The position numbers and the translations under genes were made by a program. Below, one piece after another: positions 27,028-35,274 of a DNA stretch of 64,000 nt; the first letter of the stretch is position 1; each line of letters opens with the position of its first letter. The DNA is from Candidatus Zhuqueibacterota bacterium (GTDB lineage: Bacteria > Zhuqueibacterota > Zhuqueibacteria > Oceanimicrobiales > Oceanimicrobiaceae). The stretch covers positions 62,001 through 126,000 of the forward strand of contig JAJDAF010000019.1 in NCBI GenBank assembly GCA_029261995.1, given 5' to 3'. Below the pieces are notes generated by a model. It had not been told where the DNA came from and did no database searches. It saw only the letters and a program-made list of their open reading frames with translations.

Positions 27028-28185
27028 TCAAGAATCCCGTAGCGCCGCTTGGAAGCCATCGACGAGCTGTTGCAGAGGCATTCTGTTGAGCGATGGATTT
27101 ATGGTCACAAAGAAGCTGTCGCCACGCGCTGGACGCAGCAAGATGTCGCGTTGCTCCAGGGCTCTCTGAAATTTGCCCAAATCCGCGCCACGAACAAACA
27201 GGCGCAGCAAATGGGTGCCGCCTTCAAACGTTTCAGACTTGAACCGGTCATCCTCCTCAAGGATTTTGAACAACTGATTCGCCTTTTCGCGTGCTGCCTG
27301 ATAGTCAGAGATATAGGAGTCCGCAAAATGCAGCGCTACTGCCGCGAACGGCCATGCAAATGGCAGTCCGCCACCAAACATTCGACGGACGTGAAACAGG
27401 CCATCCGTCAAACTCTTCGGGCCAGTGAGCACGGCGCCCGAGGCAGCGTTGAAGCATTTCCACATCGAAATGTAGACTGTGTCAAATAGTGCGCCATAGT
27501 CGAGCGGGGCTCGGCCGGTATGTGCACACTGAATAAAAAGCCGCGCACCATCGAGATGCAGTTTGATAGACTCACTGTGTGCGAAAGTGGCCAACGCCTG
27601 CATGTGTTCGAAACTCACCATTCGATGACGCTGCCGGCGTAACGGCGATTCTACCATCAGCGCGCCGACCCTAGCCTCCACCCTGCCTGATTTGGTGCGC
27701 CCTACCGTCTCTGCCAACTCATCTACTGAGAAACATATCTTGTCCTCGCCGAGCGGGACGAGATTGAGGTGACTCAAAACCTGGGCACAATCGCCTGAAT
27801 CATTATACAAATGGCTGTCCGCCGGCACGACCACCCGCTTCCCGCCAGCCGCAAGTTGCCGCACCGCGATTTGATTGGCCAGCGTGCCTGTCGGCATAAA
27901 CACCCCGGCATCTTTGCCGAGCAACGCAGCAAACTTGTGCTCCAACTCTTCTACAACCCCACCATTTGAATAGTAGTCGGCTTTGATCTTGCCCTCGTCC
28001 GCCAGTCGCATGAGCAGCGCGGCATATTCTCCAGGCGCCATAAAATCGCCGTCCCAGACAAAGTTGACGCTGACAGACCTGGCATCGGTACCCCCGTTCG
28101 TGGAGGGCGACACAGCGAACCCGGGTACGGCGCCGGCGCTCGCGGCCAATACACTGCCAATCTTGATGAAGTCTCTGCGTTCCAT
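27028..28185 (-). CDS. Threonine-aldolase-like PLP enzyme with a Tat signal peptide
   Basis: 385 residues. The first 30 carry a twin-arginine signal (MERRDFIKIGSVLAASAGAVPG). The rest is a beta-eliminating-lyase/threonine-aldolase fold: ADYYSNGGVVEELEHKFAALLG, FMPTGTLANQIAVRQLA, the aspartate region KLHLDGARLF and the PLP-lysine region SMWKCFNAASGAVL. Low-specificity threonine aldolases cleave threonine to glycine and acetaldehyde, but normally in the cytoplasm; export of a folded PLP enzyme by Tat would be unusual. ATG 28185 has GGAG seven bases upstream and begins the Tat signal. The frame is open to 28224. Convergent with the acyl-CoA ligase gene, with a 35-base gap. Confidence 0.8.
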   Translation of the reverse strand: MERRDFIKIGSVLAASAGAVPGFAVSPSTNGGTDARSVSVNFVWDGDFMAPGEYAALLMRLADEGKIKADYYSNGGVVEELEHKFAALLGKDAGVFMPTGTLANQIAVRQLAAGGKRVVVPADSHLYNDSGDCAQVLSHLNLVPLGEDKICFSVDELAETVGRTKSGRVEARVGALMVESPLRRQRHRMVSFEHMQALATFAHSESIKLHLDGARLFIQCAHTGRAPLDYGALFDTVYISMWKCFNAASGAVLTGPKSLTDGLFHVRRMFGGGLPFAWPFAAVALHFADSYISDYQAAREKANQLFKILEEDDRFKSETFEGGTHLLRLFVRGADLGKFQRALEQRDILLRPARGDSFFVTINPSLNRMPLQQLVDGFQAALRDS

Positions 28186-28382
28186 AGTCTTCTCCGAGAA
28201 TTTTTGGCAAGGTAAGCAGTTCACCGCAGTTTTACAAATGATTTGGCCAGACCATGGCGAGGCTGTGCTTTGAGGAGCCCGGCTCGAGGCATAAAACGCT
28301 GCGCAGTCTGCCTAGTCTGCAGGTGGGACTTCACCACCCTCGTGACCTGTTGTCATACTGCATATCTTACTTCAGACCCAAC

Positions 28383-28408
28383 AAAAAAAGGCACCGAAAA
28401 TCGGCGCC
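28383..28408 (-). terminator. Rho-independent terminator downstream of tRNA-Phe
   Basis: On the minus strand an 8-base-pair GC-rich stem (28408-28401 with 28397-28390, one G-U pair, 3-base loop) is followed by seven T residues. It lies about 40 bases past the tRNA. Confidence 0.8.
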
Positions 28409-28449
28409 TTTGAGTACTACTATAGAGAATTGTAAGTATGAGACCTACG

Positions 28450-28525
<76 letters not shown>

Positions 28526-28554
28526 GCCTGCCTTCTTACAAAAAAGACTCAAGA

Positions 28555-28582
28555 AATATACAGGATTTAACGCAAAAGTCAA
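28555..28582 (-). promoter_or_regulatory. Promoter for tRNA-Phe
   Basis: TTGACT (28582-28577) and TATATT (28560-28555) are separated by 16 bases on the minus strand, about 30 bases upstream of the tRNA 5' end. Confidence 0.6.
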
Positions 28583-28803
28583 GCACTTTATAATGTTGAA
28601 GTGTTGCCGGGATCGGATTCAAAAAAATCGAGAAAATCGTCTGCCAAAAAGACGGCGATATGACTACGCGGATGGACTTTCCGTCACAGGGCCGTCTCCG
28701 CCTGGATTGCCCGCATTCACGCCGCCCGGATTAGCGGCTTGAAGCAGGAACCGAGTGACCACGCCTCGCCATCACTCTACTTGGTGCTTTGGGCCAGCAC
28801 AGC

Positions 28804-29814
28804 CTAATCCTCGATGTGACGCAAGACTTCAATCGCGTTGCCGTTATGCGGGTCCAGTTCCAGCACTTTTCGGTAATTCTCCGCAGCCTTTTTGAATTGT
28901 CCGGCTGTGGCGCAAGCTTCCGCCAACGAGTCGAACAAGCCGGCCTGGTCGGGGAAAAAACCGACGTTGCGCTCGAATACGACAATTGCATCACCGAGTC
29001 TGCCTTCCTTCAACAACATCTGACCAGCCACGTTCAGGGCTCTCGAATCCATTTTGCCTTTTGAGGCACTTCTCATCTTGGTGAATTCTGCAAGACCGGC
29101 CTCGATGCCCGACTCACTCATTACCTTGTAAATGCGGCCCGGTGGCCTGCTCGCGTCCCTAACCCAGTTGCGAAAGTTGGACTCTTTGATTTGCTTTCCG
29201 AGTACCGTTAGCTCAATTTCGACCTCAGCGGCGACCGCAGCAATGCCTTCCTTGACTTTGCTCCAGCGCTCACCTTTGATGCCAAAATCATTGCGATCGA
29301 CAACGGCGCTACCGGTGAGAATGATTTGATTGTCTCCGCGCGTGTCGCTCAGAATGCCGGAATTCTCATGCATTTCGAGCGCCACCTCCTTGGTGACGCC
29401 GCGAATTGTCAGATCTCCATAGAAAAAGAGTCTCTCCACCCTCTGCTCAACACGTGTTGTCTGGAAAATGATCGCCGGGTGGTTTTCTGCGTCAAACCAG
29501 TTCGCGGATTTCAGGTCCTTGTCCCGCCACGCCAGGTCCGTGTCGATACTCTCTGTCTTAATAACTACAGTTGCAGAGGTCCTGGTCACGTCGTCTGGAT
29601 CGTAAAAAACTGAGCCGGAGAAATTCTCAAAGCGGCCGCGCACCATGGCGTATCCCATATATTTTACCTGAAAACCAATAAAGGAGTGCCCTGAGTCAAT
29701 GGGGTAAACTTTCGCCATCGAGAAATCGCGGTCACGGGCTAGGCCGGAAAAAGCCAGACTTGCCAGAAAGAAGGCAGTGAGCAGGGTTCGAGTCATAGTG
29801 TTGCGTTCAGTCAT
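28804..29814 (-). CDS. YceI-like lipocalin domain fused to TPR repeats, exported
   Basis: 336 residues. A signal peptide (MTRTLLTAFFLASLAFSG) is followed by a YceI-type domain (about 35-215: YPIDSGHSFIGFQVKYMGYAMVRGRFENFSG, WFDAENHPAIIF, GDLTIRGVTKEVAL). YceI proteins bind isoprenoid or other apolar molecules in the periplasm. The last 100 residues are TPR-like (LFDSLAEACATAGQFKKAAENYRKVLELDPHNGNA). The ATG at 29814 overlaps the stop of the cytochrome gene by 8 bases; a second ATG at 29796 begins the signal peptide directly. The TPR tail is closely related to that of the cytochrome encoded next to it. Confidence 0.85.
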   Translation of the reverse strand: MTERNTMTRTLLTAFFLASLAFSGLARDRDFSMAKVYPIDSGHSFIGFQVKYMGYAMVRGRFENFSGSVFYDPDDVTRTSATVVIKTESIDTDLAWRDKDLKSANWFDAENHPAIIFQTTRVEQRVERLFFYGDLTIRGVTKEVALEMHENSGILSDTRGDNQIILTGSAVVDRNDFGIKGERWSKVKEGIAAVAAEVEIELTVLGKQIKESNFRNWVRDASRPPGRIYKVMSESGIEAGLAEFTKMRSASKGKMDSRALNVAGQMLLKEGRLGDAIVVFERNVGFFPDQAGLFDSLAEACATAGQFKKAAENYRKVLELDPHNGNAIEVLRHIED

Positions 29815-30586
29815 TGTTCAAGGCCCCTTTCAACTCGTTGAGCATCTTTTCTGCATTGCTGTTCCGTGGGTTCAATTCCAGCGATTTGCTGTAATTGATG
29901 AAAGCCAGCCACTTGCGTTCAGACTTCATATAGGCCTCAGCCAGGCTGTCGTAAGGATTGGCCGCGTCCGGATTCATTTCCACGTTCAATTTGAAGATTG
30001 CAATAGCGTCATTGAGCTGCCCGTTTGTCAACAAACGGTAGCCGAGTTGGTTAAGCGAGTTCACGCCAAAGTCATAACGGCCCCGGCCGTAGTCCTGGGC
30101 TCGCAAGGCCCGATATTTCTCAATTGCAGCAGTGACCCCATCCGCGTCAATTGTGGGCATCATTTCTGCTTCAAGCGTGGTCGGCTTTTGTTTGCCGCGG
30201 TGGCAGGTCACACAATCAACCGACAGCGCGCTTGTGCTGTGACCTGCAAGTTTGGTGAGTTGCTTCTCGTTTATCTCTGCCACCATTCGCATCATCGTGC
30301 GGGCGCTGATCTTATTTTTGTTCGAGTCTGAGACGAAGTCATAAGTCGCGAAGTCCCGTCGGTTTTCGGCCACATGGCAGTACACGCAATTGACCCCGAG
30401 CGCATTTGAGAAACCAAACATGGTGGTGCGCAACTCATCGGTGGTGGTGGATTCTGGCAAGACCTTAAGATTTTGCATTTTCTCCGGCCAGGGTACCTGA
30501 GTGTACGCGGACGAGAAAACGGAAAACAAGGCCGTGGCGATTATTGTCCACAACCTCAGTGAATTGGTAAATTTACCGTGAATCAT
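29807..30586 (-). CDS. Diheme c-type cytochrome with TPR tail, exported
   Basis: 259 residues. A signal peptide (LWTIIATALFSVFSSAYTQ) precedes a domain with two CxxCH heme motifs, CVYCH (near 72) and CVTCH (near 133). The framing ALGVNCVYCHVAENRRDFATY resembles the photosynthetic-reaction-centre cytochrome family, whose members also occur in non-photosynthetic bacteria. A TPR tail follows (about 170-259). It probably carries electrons in the periplasm; the partner is unknown. ATG 30586 has GGGAGG seven bases upstream and begins the signal peptide; the frame is open to 30655. Overlaps the YceI-TPR gene by 8 bases, so the two are coupled. Confidence 0.85.
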   Translation of the reverse strand: MIHGKFTNSLRLWTIIATALFSVFSSAYTQVPWPEKMQNLKVLPESTTTDELRTTMFGFSNALGVNCVYCHVAENRRDFATYDFVSDSNKNKISARTMMRMVAEINEKQLTKLAGHSTSALSVDCVTCHRGKQKPTTLEAEMMPTIDADGVTAAIEKYRALRAQDYGRGRYDFGVNSLNQLGYRLLTNGQLNDAIAIFKLNVEMNPDAANPYDSLAEAYMKSERKWLAFINYSKSLELNPRNSNAEKMLNELKGALNND

Positions 30587-30710
30587 TAAGCAACCTCCCA
30601 TTGTTTTTGGTGATAACTTTGCAAACCAGCGGCTATTTGACACGCGAAGATACACCCAAAGAAGGCCGCCGGATGCAAAATAGGTGTGCGGAAATGTCTT
30701 TCCGTACGAA

Positions 30711-31817
30711 TTAGAGGTCGCTTGCCTTTATGAATTCAGAGGGAGTTTGATGGGTAACCTTCTTGAATGCGGAATTAAATGCAGATTTTGAATTGAAGCC
30801 AACATCGTTGGCAATCGCGACAATGGTCAGGTGCTTGTGCTCTTCACAAAGCAGGAGTTTCTTGGCTTCCTCGACGCGGTAGCTGTTGATGAATTCTGAA
30901 AAATTCTGATTGAATTGTTCGTTGATGATTTGTGACAGATTCTGGGCTGACACACCCAATCGTTGTGCCAGGACCTGCAACTTGAGATCAGGGTTCGTGA
31001 ACAGCTTGTCCGTCCGCAGAACCTCGACCAGCAGCTCTTTGAATCGGGATTTCTCTTCGCCGCTCAGTTTCGAATACCCGTATTTTGCGCTGGCGCTCTT
31101 GAGCTGGACATCACGAAACAGCTCCGGAAACCGTACCGCGTAGAATCCAATACCGTAGAGCGCTAGGGTAATAGCAATGGGCGCCGCAATATTCAACCAG
31201 TGTTGATCGTAGAAATAGAAAAAAGTGTAAATTCCCCAGATAATCGCCGAACCCGCCAGGACCCGGATGACCCACGCCAACCTGGCTTCGTGAGCACCGT
31301 TGCTACGAGATTCAGGGCTCTTCGCCGCATTCCGGTACACGATAAAACAAATGGCAAGGTAAACTGCCAAGTGCCCGATCCGCACCATCGAAAGCGGGTT
31401 AAGTGCCGGCAAAAATCTATCCTCGAAAATATTCATCAGATACATGGCCTTGGTTTCGCCGCGCATGTTCAGCATCGGCCAGAGCAGGTAGATGAATATG
31501 ATCACAGGACTGAAGTGAACTGTTCGCCAGATTTTGGACCTGCGCTTCGGTTGCAGAATGTCCGTCACGTAGAATAGCAGCAGCGGTCCATAAAACAATG
31601 TGAAAAGCGGCGTGATGTTATAGAGGTGCGGCACCTGCAAGACAAGTCGGGAGAAATGTAGGAAGGCGATGACAAGTGTCAGCGACAAAACAAAGATGGC
31701 GGTCGCCAGATACCTGTTCGCCTGCAGCCGGTGTTTCTTCAACGCCAACAAGGAAAAAGTCAGGAACAAACCCTGCGCGCCACCCAGAATACTGATGATT
31801 GTGATGAGGTAGTACAA
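30711..31817 (-). CDS. AraC-family regulator with seven-helix membrane N-terminus
   Basis: 368 residues. About seven hydrophobic helices fill residues 3-225, then a short linker and a C-terminal AraC-type DNA-binding domain (LAQRLGVSAQNLSQIINEQFNQNFSEFINSYRVEEAKKLL, then IANDVGFNSKSAFNSAFKKVTHQTPSEFI). Such membrane AraC proteins are common in the Bacteroidota-related superphylum and sense unknown ligands. The start is TTG at 31817; no ATG lies nearby in frame. It is followed by the cytochrome/YceI pair on the same strand after 125 bases, which may be its target (inference). Confidence 0.82.
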   Translation of the reverse strand: MYYLITIISILGGAQGLFLTFSLLALKKHRLQANRYLATAIFVLSLTLVIAFLHFSRLVLQVPHLYNITPLFTLFYGPLLLFYVTDILQPKRRSKIWRTVHFSPVIIFIYLLWPMLNMRGETKAMYLMNIFEDRFLPALNPLSMVRIGHLAVYLAICFIVYRNAAKSPESRSNGAHEARLAWVIRVLAGSAIIWGIYTFFYFYDQHWLNIAAPIAITLALYGIGFYAVRFPELFRDVQLKSASAKYGYSKLSGEEKSRFKELLVEVLRTDKLFTNPDLKLQVLAQRLGVSAQNLSQIINEQFNQNFSEFINSYRVEEAKKLLLCEEHKHLTIVAIANDVGFNSKSAFNSAFKKVTHQTPSEFIKASDL

Positions 31818-32162
31818 ATCTCTGCGTTCCGGTAAAACGATTTCTGGATTCGGGGCTCTTCAGGCTGAAGTGGAATTCCGCGGCCTCGCTCATGACAGTT
31901 TACGAAATTGAATCCAGTGAGTCAAGCCGAATAACTGCCGTTGCAACGCCACTCAAGTCGGCCTTGCAACCCACTGGTGGATGTAGAATGTCCAGAACCG
32001 CATCGTGCCCAGGTTTTCGTATTCGGCGTCCTCTTCCTGCAAGAGAATTTCAGCGTGCCAGTGAGTTGCAAAGCGTTTCCGTGCTCGAAGTTCACCAACA
32101 ACTACCCTGCCTCTGACAGGCTAACGTACCTGCCAGAGGTAGATGTTAGGTCGATTTCCAGA
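31818..32162. other. Intergenic region between the AraC-type and DUF4242 genes
   Basis: About 345 bases. Open frames on both strands cross it, but they have no family features or ribosome binding sites and one overlaps the AraC gene out of frame. I see no terminator with a T-run after the DUF4242 gene. Nothing else supported. Confidence 0.35.
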
Positions 32163-32438
32163 TCAGGCTTCGGCGGTTGTCGGGTCGATAACCGTTTTGA
32201 TCTCCGCAACGCTGTTTGCCGGAAATTCGCCCCTCGTCGCGTGTTCCCGAACCATTTCTTCGTTGGGCGCAATATAGACACAGTAGAGTTTGTGCTCTGT
32301 GACATAACTTTGCACCCATTGTATCTGTGGCCCCATCTGCTTCAAGATACCGCATGATTGTTGAGAAACAGCCTGAAGTTCCTGTGTTGACAGGGTTCCG
32401 GCTTCAGGAATTTCTCGCTCTATAAGGTATTTGGGCAT
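32163..32438 (-). CDS. DUF4242 family small protein
   Basis: 91 residues starting MPKYLIEREIPEAGTLS, with WVQSYVTEHKLYCVYIAPNEEMVREHA, the pattern of the DUF4242 family (some members are described as nickel-binding ferredoxin-fold proteins). The molecular role is unknown. Cytoplasmic, no signal peptide. A clear AAAGGAG Shine-Dalgarno lies 7 bases before the ATG. It follows the broken hydrolase gene after a strong hairpin and is probably part of the TetR-controlled group. Confidence 0.75.
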   Translation of the reverse strand: MPKYLIEREIPEAGTLSTQELQAVSQQSCGILKQMGPQIQWVQSYVTEHKLYCVYIAPNEEMVREHATRGEFPANSVAEIKTVIDPTTAEA

Positions 32439-32489
32439 GACTGTTCTCCTTTACTGAGAATGATATTGTGATTGTGCGCGATTGAAGTG

Positions 32490-32523
32490 TTGCCACGGAC
32501 CGACATGAGTTGGTCCGTGGCAA
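32490..32523. repeat. Perfect 12-base-pair hairpin between the hydrolase pseudogene and DUF4242 gene
   Basis: TTGCCACGGACC (32490-32501) pairs perfectly with GGTCCGTGGCAA (32512-32523) across a 10-base loop. There is no T-run after it in either direction, so it is more likely an RNA processing or stabilising element than a simple terminator. Confidence 0.7.
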
Positions 32524-32537
32524 ATGCATTGTGAGGT

Positions 32538-33434
32538 TCAGTTCGCCTGACCGACCAACTCCGAATTCTTGACAAGAAACCCTTCAATTATCGAGGTCAG
32601 GTATACTGGAGTTTCCTGCATGGGATAATGGCCGGCGTCGGTGATGTAGCGAAACGTCACGTTCGGGTACCACCGCCCAAATGTCTTTTGAAGGTGGTCC
32701 TCCTGGAATCCGGGCAGATCCTGCCGACCACCAATGACCAGCAATGGCGTCTGGATTTGAGCGCCAGCGATTTCTCGCGAAATATCACTCTGCGACCACA
32801 TCTTCAAATAATCCGCCAGCGCCTCGCGACTTCCCGTTTCAAGATGCCGACGTGTTTTGACTTGCCCCCATCGTGGCGAAAGCCTTGCACCCGTCAAGCC
32901 TGCGAAAGCCTTCCGCGACATGTCTTGGTTGAAAATCACGGCGTTGAAAAATGCCTCGTCCTCCGCGGTAGCAGGATAGCCATCCGCGGAAACCGGAGTG
33001 ATGGCGACTATGCTCTTCAGCCGCTGATTTCGAGCAGGCATTTCCCAGTCCTTCAGGGCCATCCATTGTACTACCATGCCAGTCATGGAATGGCCCACAA
33101 TGTGGAAACGCCGCCAGCCAAGCAGGTCCGCCAGAGCAAACGCGTCTTTCGACGCCTGCTGCACGTTGTAAGGTCCCGCAAGATGCCACGAGCTTCCTTA
33201 GCCCCGCACATCGATGAACGCGTAGGTAAATGCGCTGGTGTCGAGGTACCGCAGCATCGGACGATAGTTCTCGGAATCACCCATCCAGTCGTGCATCACG
33301 ATGACTCTTGCAGGCCCATTGCCGTAAACAAAATGACCCACAATTTCCTGACTCTTCTGATCATTGCCGATTACAGCGATTGCAGTGAACAGGCCAACAA
33401 GAATTAACGCAGTTGAGATTAGTTTTTTGTGCAT
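32538..33434 (-). pseudogene. Alpha/beta hydrolase with one in-frame stop codon
   Basis: The gene would encode 298 residues with an N-terminal signal-like helix (MHKKLISTALILVGLFTAIA), the oxyanion region VIVMHDWMGDSENYRP and the nucleophile elbow GHSMTG. A TAA at 33200-33198 interrupts it after FIDVRG. The frame continues without shift (GSSWHLAGPYNVQQ), and alpha/beta hydrolases of this type usually have a tyrosine here (DVRGYG), so a single base change from a TAC or TAT codon explains the stop. It could be a recent nonsense mutation, a sequencing error or, less likely, readthrough. A restart at the GTG at 33164 would lack the oxyanion loop. It follows the SDR gene after about 70 bases. Confidence 0.8.
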
Positions 33435-33505
33435 GATTGTGTTTGTCCTGTTCTTAGTGTTCCCATCTTCGTTTTTCCTTTCTTGTCTGTTGTAATTCGT
33501 GCCAC

Positions 33506-34273
33506 TTAGTTCCTTCCCGCCATGACGCCGCCGTCGGTGTCCCAAATGGCGCCGGTCACCCAGGAGGCCTCATCTGACAACAGGAAAACCACAGCTCTTG
33601 CCACATCTTCAGCCTGCCCGATTCGGCCGATGGGATGAAAGCCGTTGAACTCCTGCAATGCTGTCTTGACTTCCTTCGGATCGATGAACGACTCATAAAC
33701 CGGCGTTTCAACAACGGCGGGTGAAACAGCATTGACCCTAATTTTGGAATCCGCCAGCTCCATGGCCAGGTGCTGCGTAAGTGCGTGCAGGCCGGCTTTC
33801 TGCATGGAATATGCTGAAGAAGGAGTCGCCTTGACTGCCTGTCTTGCCCACATCGAACCCACATTGACGATCGAACCGCCGCCGTCTTTCTTCATCTTAG
33901 CGGCCACAGCCTGAGTTACGAAATAAAGCCCTCGATTGAGATCCAGATAGCTGTCATAATCTTCAGGGGAATGGTCGAGAAATGGCTTGGGAACGAAGAT
34001 ACCCGCGGCATTCACCAAAAAGTCGATTTGTGGCAATCCGGTGGTGATGAAATCGTTCAAAGATGCCAGTTGGGATTTGTTTGTAATGTTATACTGATGT
34101 GTATGAATGTCACCTGAAGCAACAAGATCGCTCTTGGTAGCATCCAATTTTTGCTGTTTGGTTCCAACAACGTGAACAACCGCGCCAGCTTTCAACAGCA
34201 ACTCGGCGGTTGATTTGCCAATGCCGCTGCTGCCACCGACGATCAAAGCGATTTTACCATTTAATTGTGCCAT
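33506..34273 (-). CDS. Short-chain dehydrogenase/reductase
   Basis: 255 residues, classical SDR. The cofactor loop [14 protein letters not shown] is at residues 13-26, LVNAAGIF near 86, and the catalytic Ser in VGSMWARQ with Tyr/Lys in YSMQK (near 155). The end, [19 protein letters not shown], is typical. NAD(P)-dependent oxidoreductase; the substrate cannot be read. AAGGAG lies 8 bases before the ATG. A palindromic operator like that in front of the tetR gene lies 36-56 bases upstream, so TetR probably controls it together with the downstream hydrolase and DUF4242 genes. Confidence 0.92.
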   Translation of the reverse strand: MAQLNGKIALIVGGSSGIGKSTAELLLKAGAVVHVVGTKQQKLDATKSDLVASGDIHTHQYNITNKSQLASLNDFITTGLPQIDFLVNAAGIFVPKPFLDHSPEDYDSYLDLNRGLYFVTQAVAAKMKKDGGGSIVNVGSMWARQAVKATPSSAYSMQKAGLHALTQHLAMELADSKIRVNAVSPAVVETPVYESFIDPKEVKTALQEFNGFHPIGRIGQAEDVARAVVFLLSDEASWVTGAIWDTDGGVMAGRN

Positions 34274-34309
34274 AAGAATAACTCCTTATTTAGTTTGTTA
34301 GAAATAACT

Positions 34310-34329
34310 TATCTACTACTAGGTAGATA
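34310..34329. promoter_or_regulatory. TetR-type operator upstream of the SDR gene
   Basis: A perfect palindrome TATCTAC-TACTAG-GTAGATA between tetR and the SDR gene. The core CTAC-N6-GTAG recurs upstream of tetR at 34947-34960. It overlaps the likely SDR promoter region, which fits repression. Confidence 0.7.
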
Positions 34330-34346
34330 GAATGAGTAAAAAAAAG

Positions 34347-34943
34347 TTAGCCGACTTCCGTCAACAGGCTGAGTAGCAATTCCAGTGCATCATTGAAGCG
34401 TTCTTCATCCCCAAAAATCCGAGCCGAAATAAGCGCCCCCTCGAACAGAGCAAAAATCGTTTGTGCCTTTTGTTTGGGTGACCCTTCAAACCTGAACGTT
34501 CCGGCATCACGGCCAGCCTGCAGGACCTTGGTCAGCCATGCCTCGTTGTCGGCATAGAACCCCTTCACCTGCTCTTGCAGCGAGGCAGGTAGAGTAAAAA
34601 AATCCGTGGCCAACATGCCACATAAGCAGATTCTCTTTCCTGATTTGAGAGTGTTGCTGACCAATTCTGCATACAGCACCAGCTTGAGCTTGGGGTCGTC
34701 AACCTCCGCATCTATCTGAAGCAGAGCATTGTTGAAGCCCTCGCCGTACCGAATGATAGCAGTCTTGCCAAGGTCTTCCTTACTGGGAAAATAATAGTGA
34801 ATGCTCGACGTTTTGATGCCTATCGCGCGTGACAGATCGCGATAGCTAAAAGCGTTATAGCCTCGCGTTTGGATGAACTCCACAGCAAGGTCCAGGATTT
34901 TGTTTAAGACGACGTTTTCTTTCACAGCGGTCTCTAATTTCAT
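34347..34943 (-). CDS. TetR/AcrR family transcriptional repressor
   Basis: 198 residues. The N-terminal helix-turn-helix is typical (ILDLAVEFIQTRGYNAFSYRDLSRAIGIKTSSIHYYFPSKEDLG, residues 16-60) and the C-terminal ligand domain is variable. A Cys pair (ICLCGMLATDF) is in the ligand domain, as in several TetR proteins sensing electrophiles; that link is only suggestive. Matching palindromes in front of its own gene and in front of the SDR gene indicate autoregulation and control of the downstream group. Confidence 0.93.
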   Translation of the reverse strand: MKLETAVKENVVLNKILDLAVEFIQTRGYNAFSYRDLSRAIGIKTSSIHYYFPSKEDLGKTAIIRYGEGFNNALLQIDAEVDDPKLKLVLYAELVSNTLKSGKRICLCGMLATDFFTLPASLQEQVKGFYADNEAWLTKVLQAGRDAGTFRFEGSPKQKAQTIFALFEGALISARIFGDEERFNDALELLLSLLTEVG

Positions 34944-34944
34944 T

Positions 34945-34966
34945 TTCTACCTATGAGTAGATAGAA
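34945..34966. promoter_or_regulatory. TetR-type operator upstream of tetR
   Basis: TTCTACCTATGAGTAGATAG carries the same CTAC-N6-GTAG core as the SDR operator, 4-20 bases before the tetR start. Read on the minus strand, 16 of 18 core positions match the other site. Binding here would block transcription or translation start of tetR itself. Confidence 0.65.
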
Positions 34967-35274
34967 ACGATAATCTCTAAAGAAATGTTCCAACTTCTTT
35001 TGTCTCGTCTCAAAAGAATCTATCCATCCCTAGAGGAACACTTGGGTTAAACTCACATCCCCAAAATGAAACAGTCGGTTTCTTAGCCGCTAGCTTGGCC
35101 AACCCCGACTGAGGCTTGAGAGTCAACACAAGCGGAATCGACCAACTATGTGGCAAGAAAGTGCGGAGTGATAAATAAGCGCCGATACAGGTAACGTGGA
35201 GCTGACACGACTTCAAGATGTCATCGATTGCTCACCGATCTAAACGCCGTCAGTAGCGACTGGAATCTCCAACT
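34967..35274. other. Intergenic region between tetR and the histidine kinase gene
   Basis: About 310 bases upstream of tetR and downstream of the kinase gene, both on the minus strand. Short open frames only, without ribosome binding sites. The tetR promoter should lie in the part next to 34970, but I could not choose a clear pair of boxes. Confidence 0.3.

Noticed and set aside
32538-33434. Two separate hydrolase genes (32538-33164 and 33198-33434)
   Set aside because: Both pieces are in the same frame and together make one alpha/beta hydrolase; neither part alone would fold or be active.
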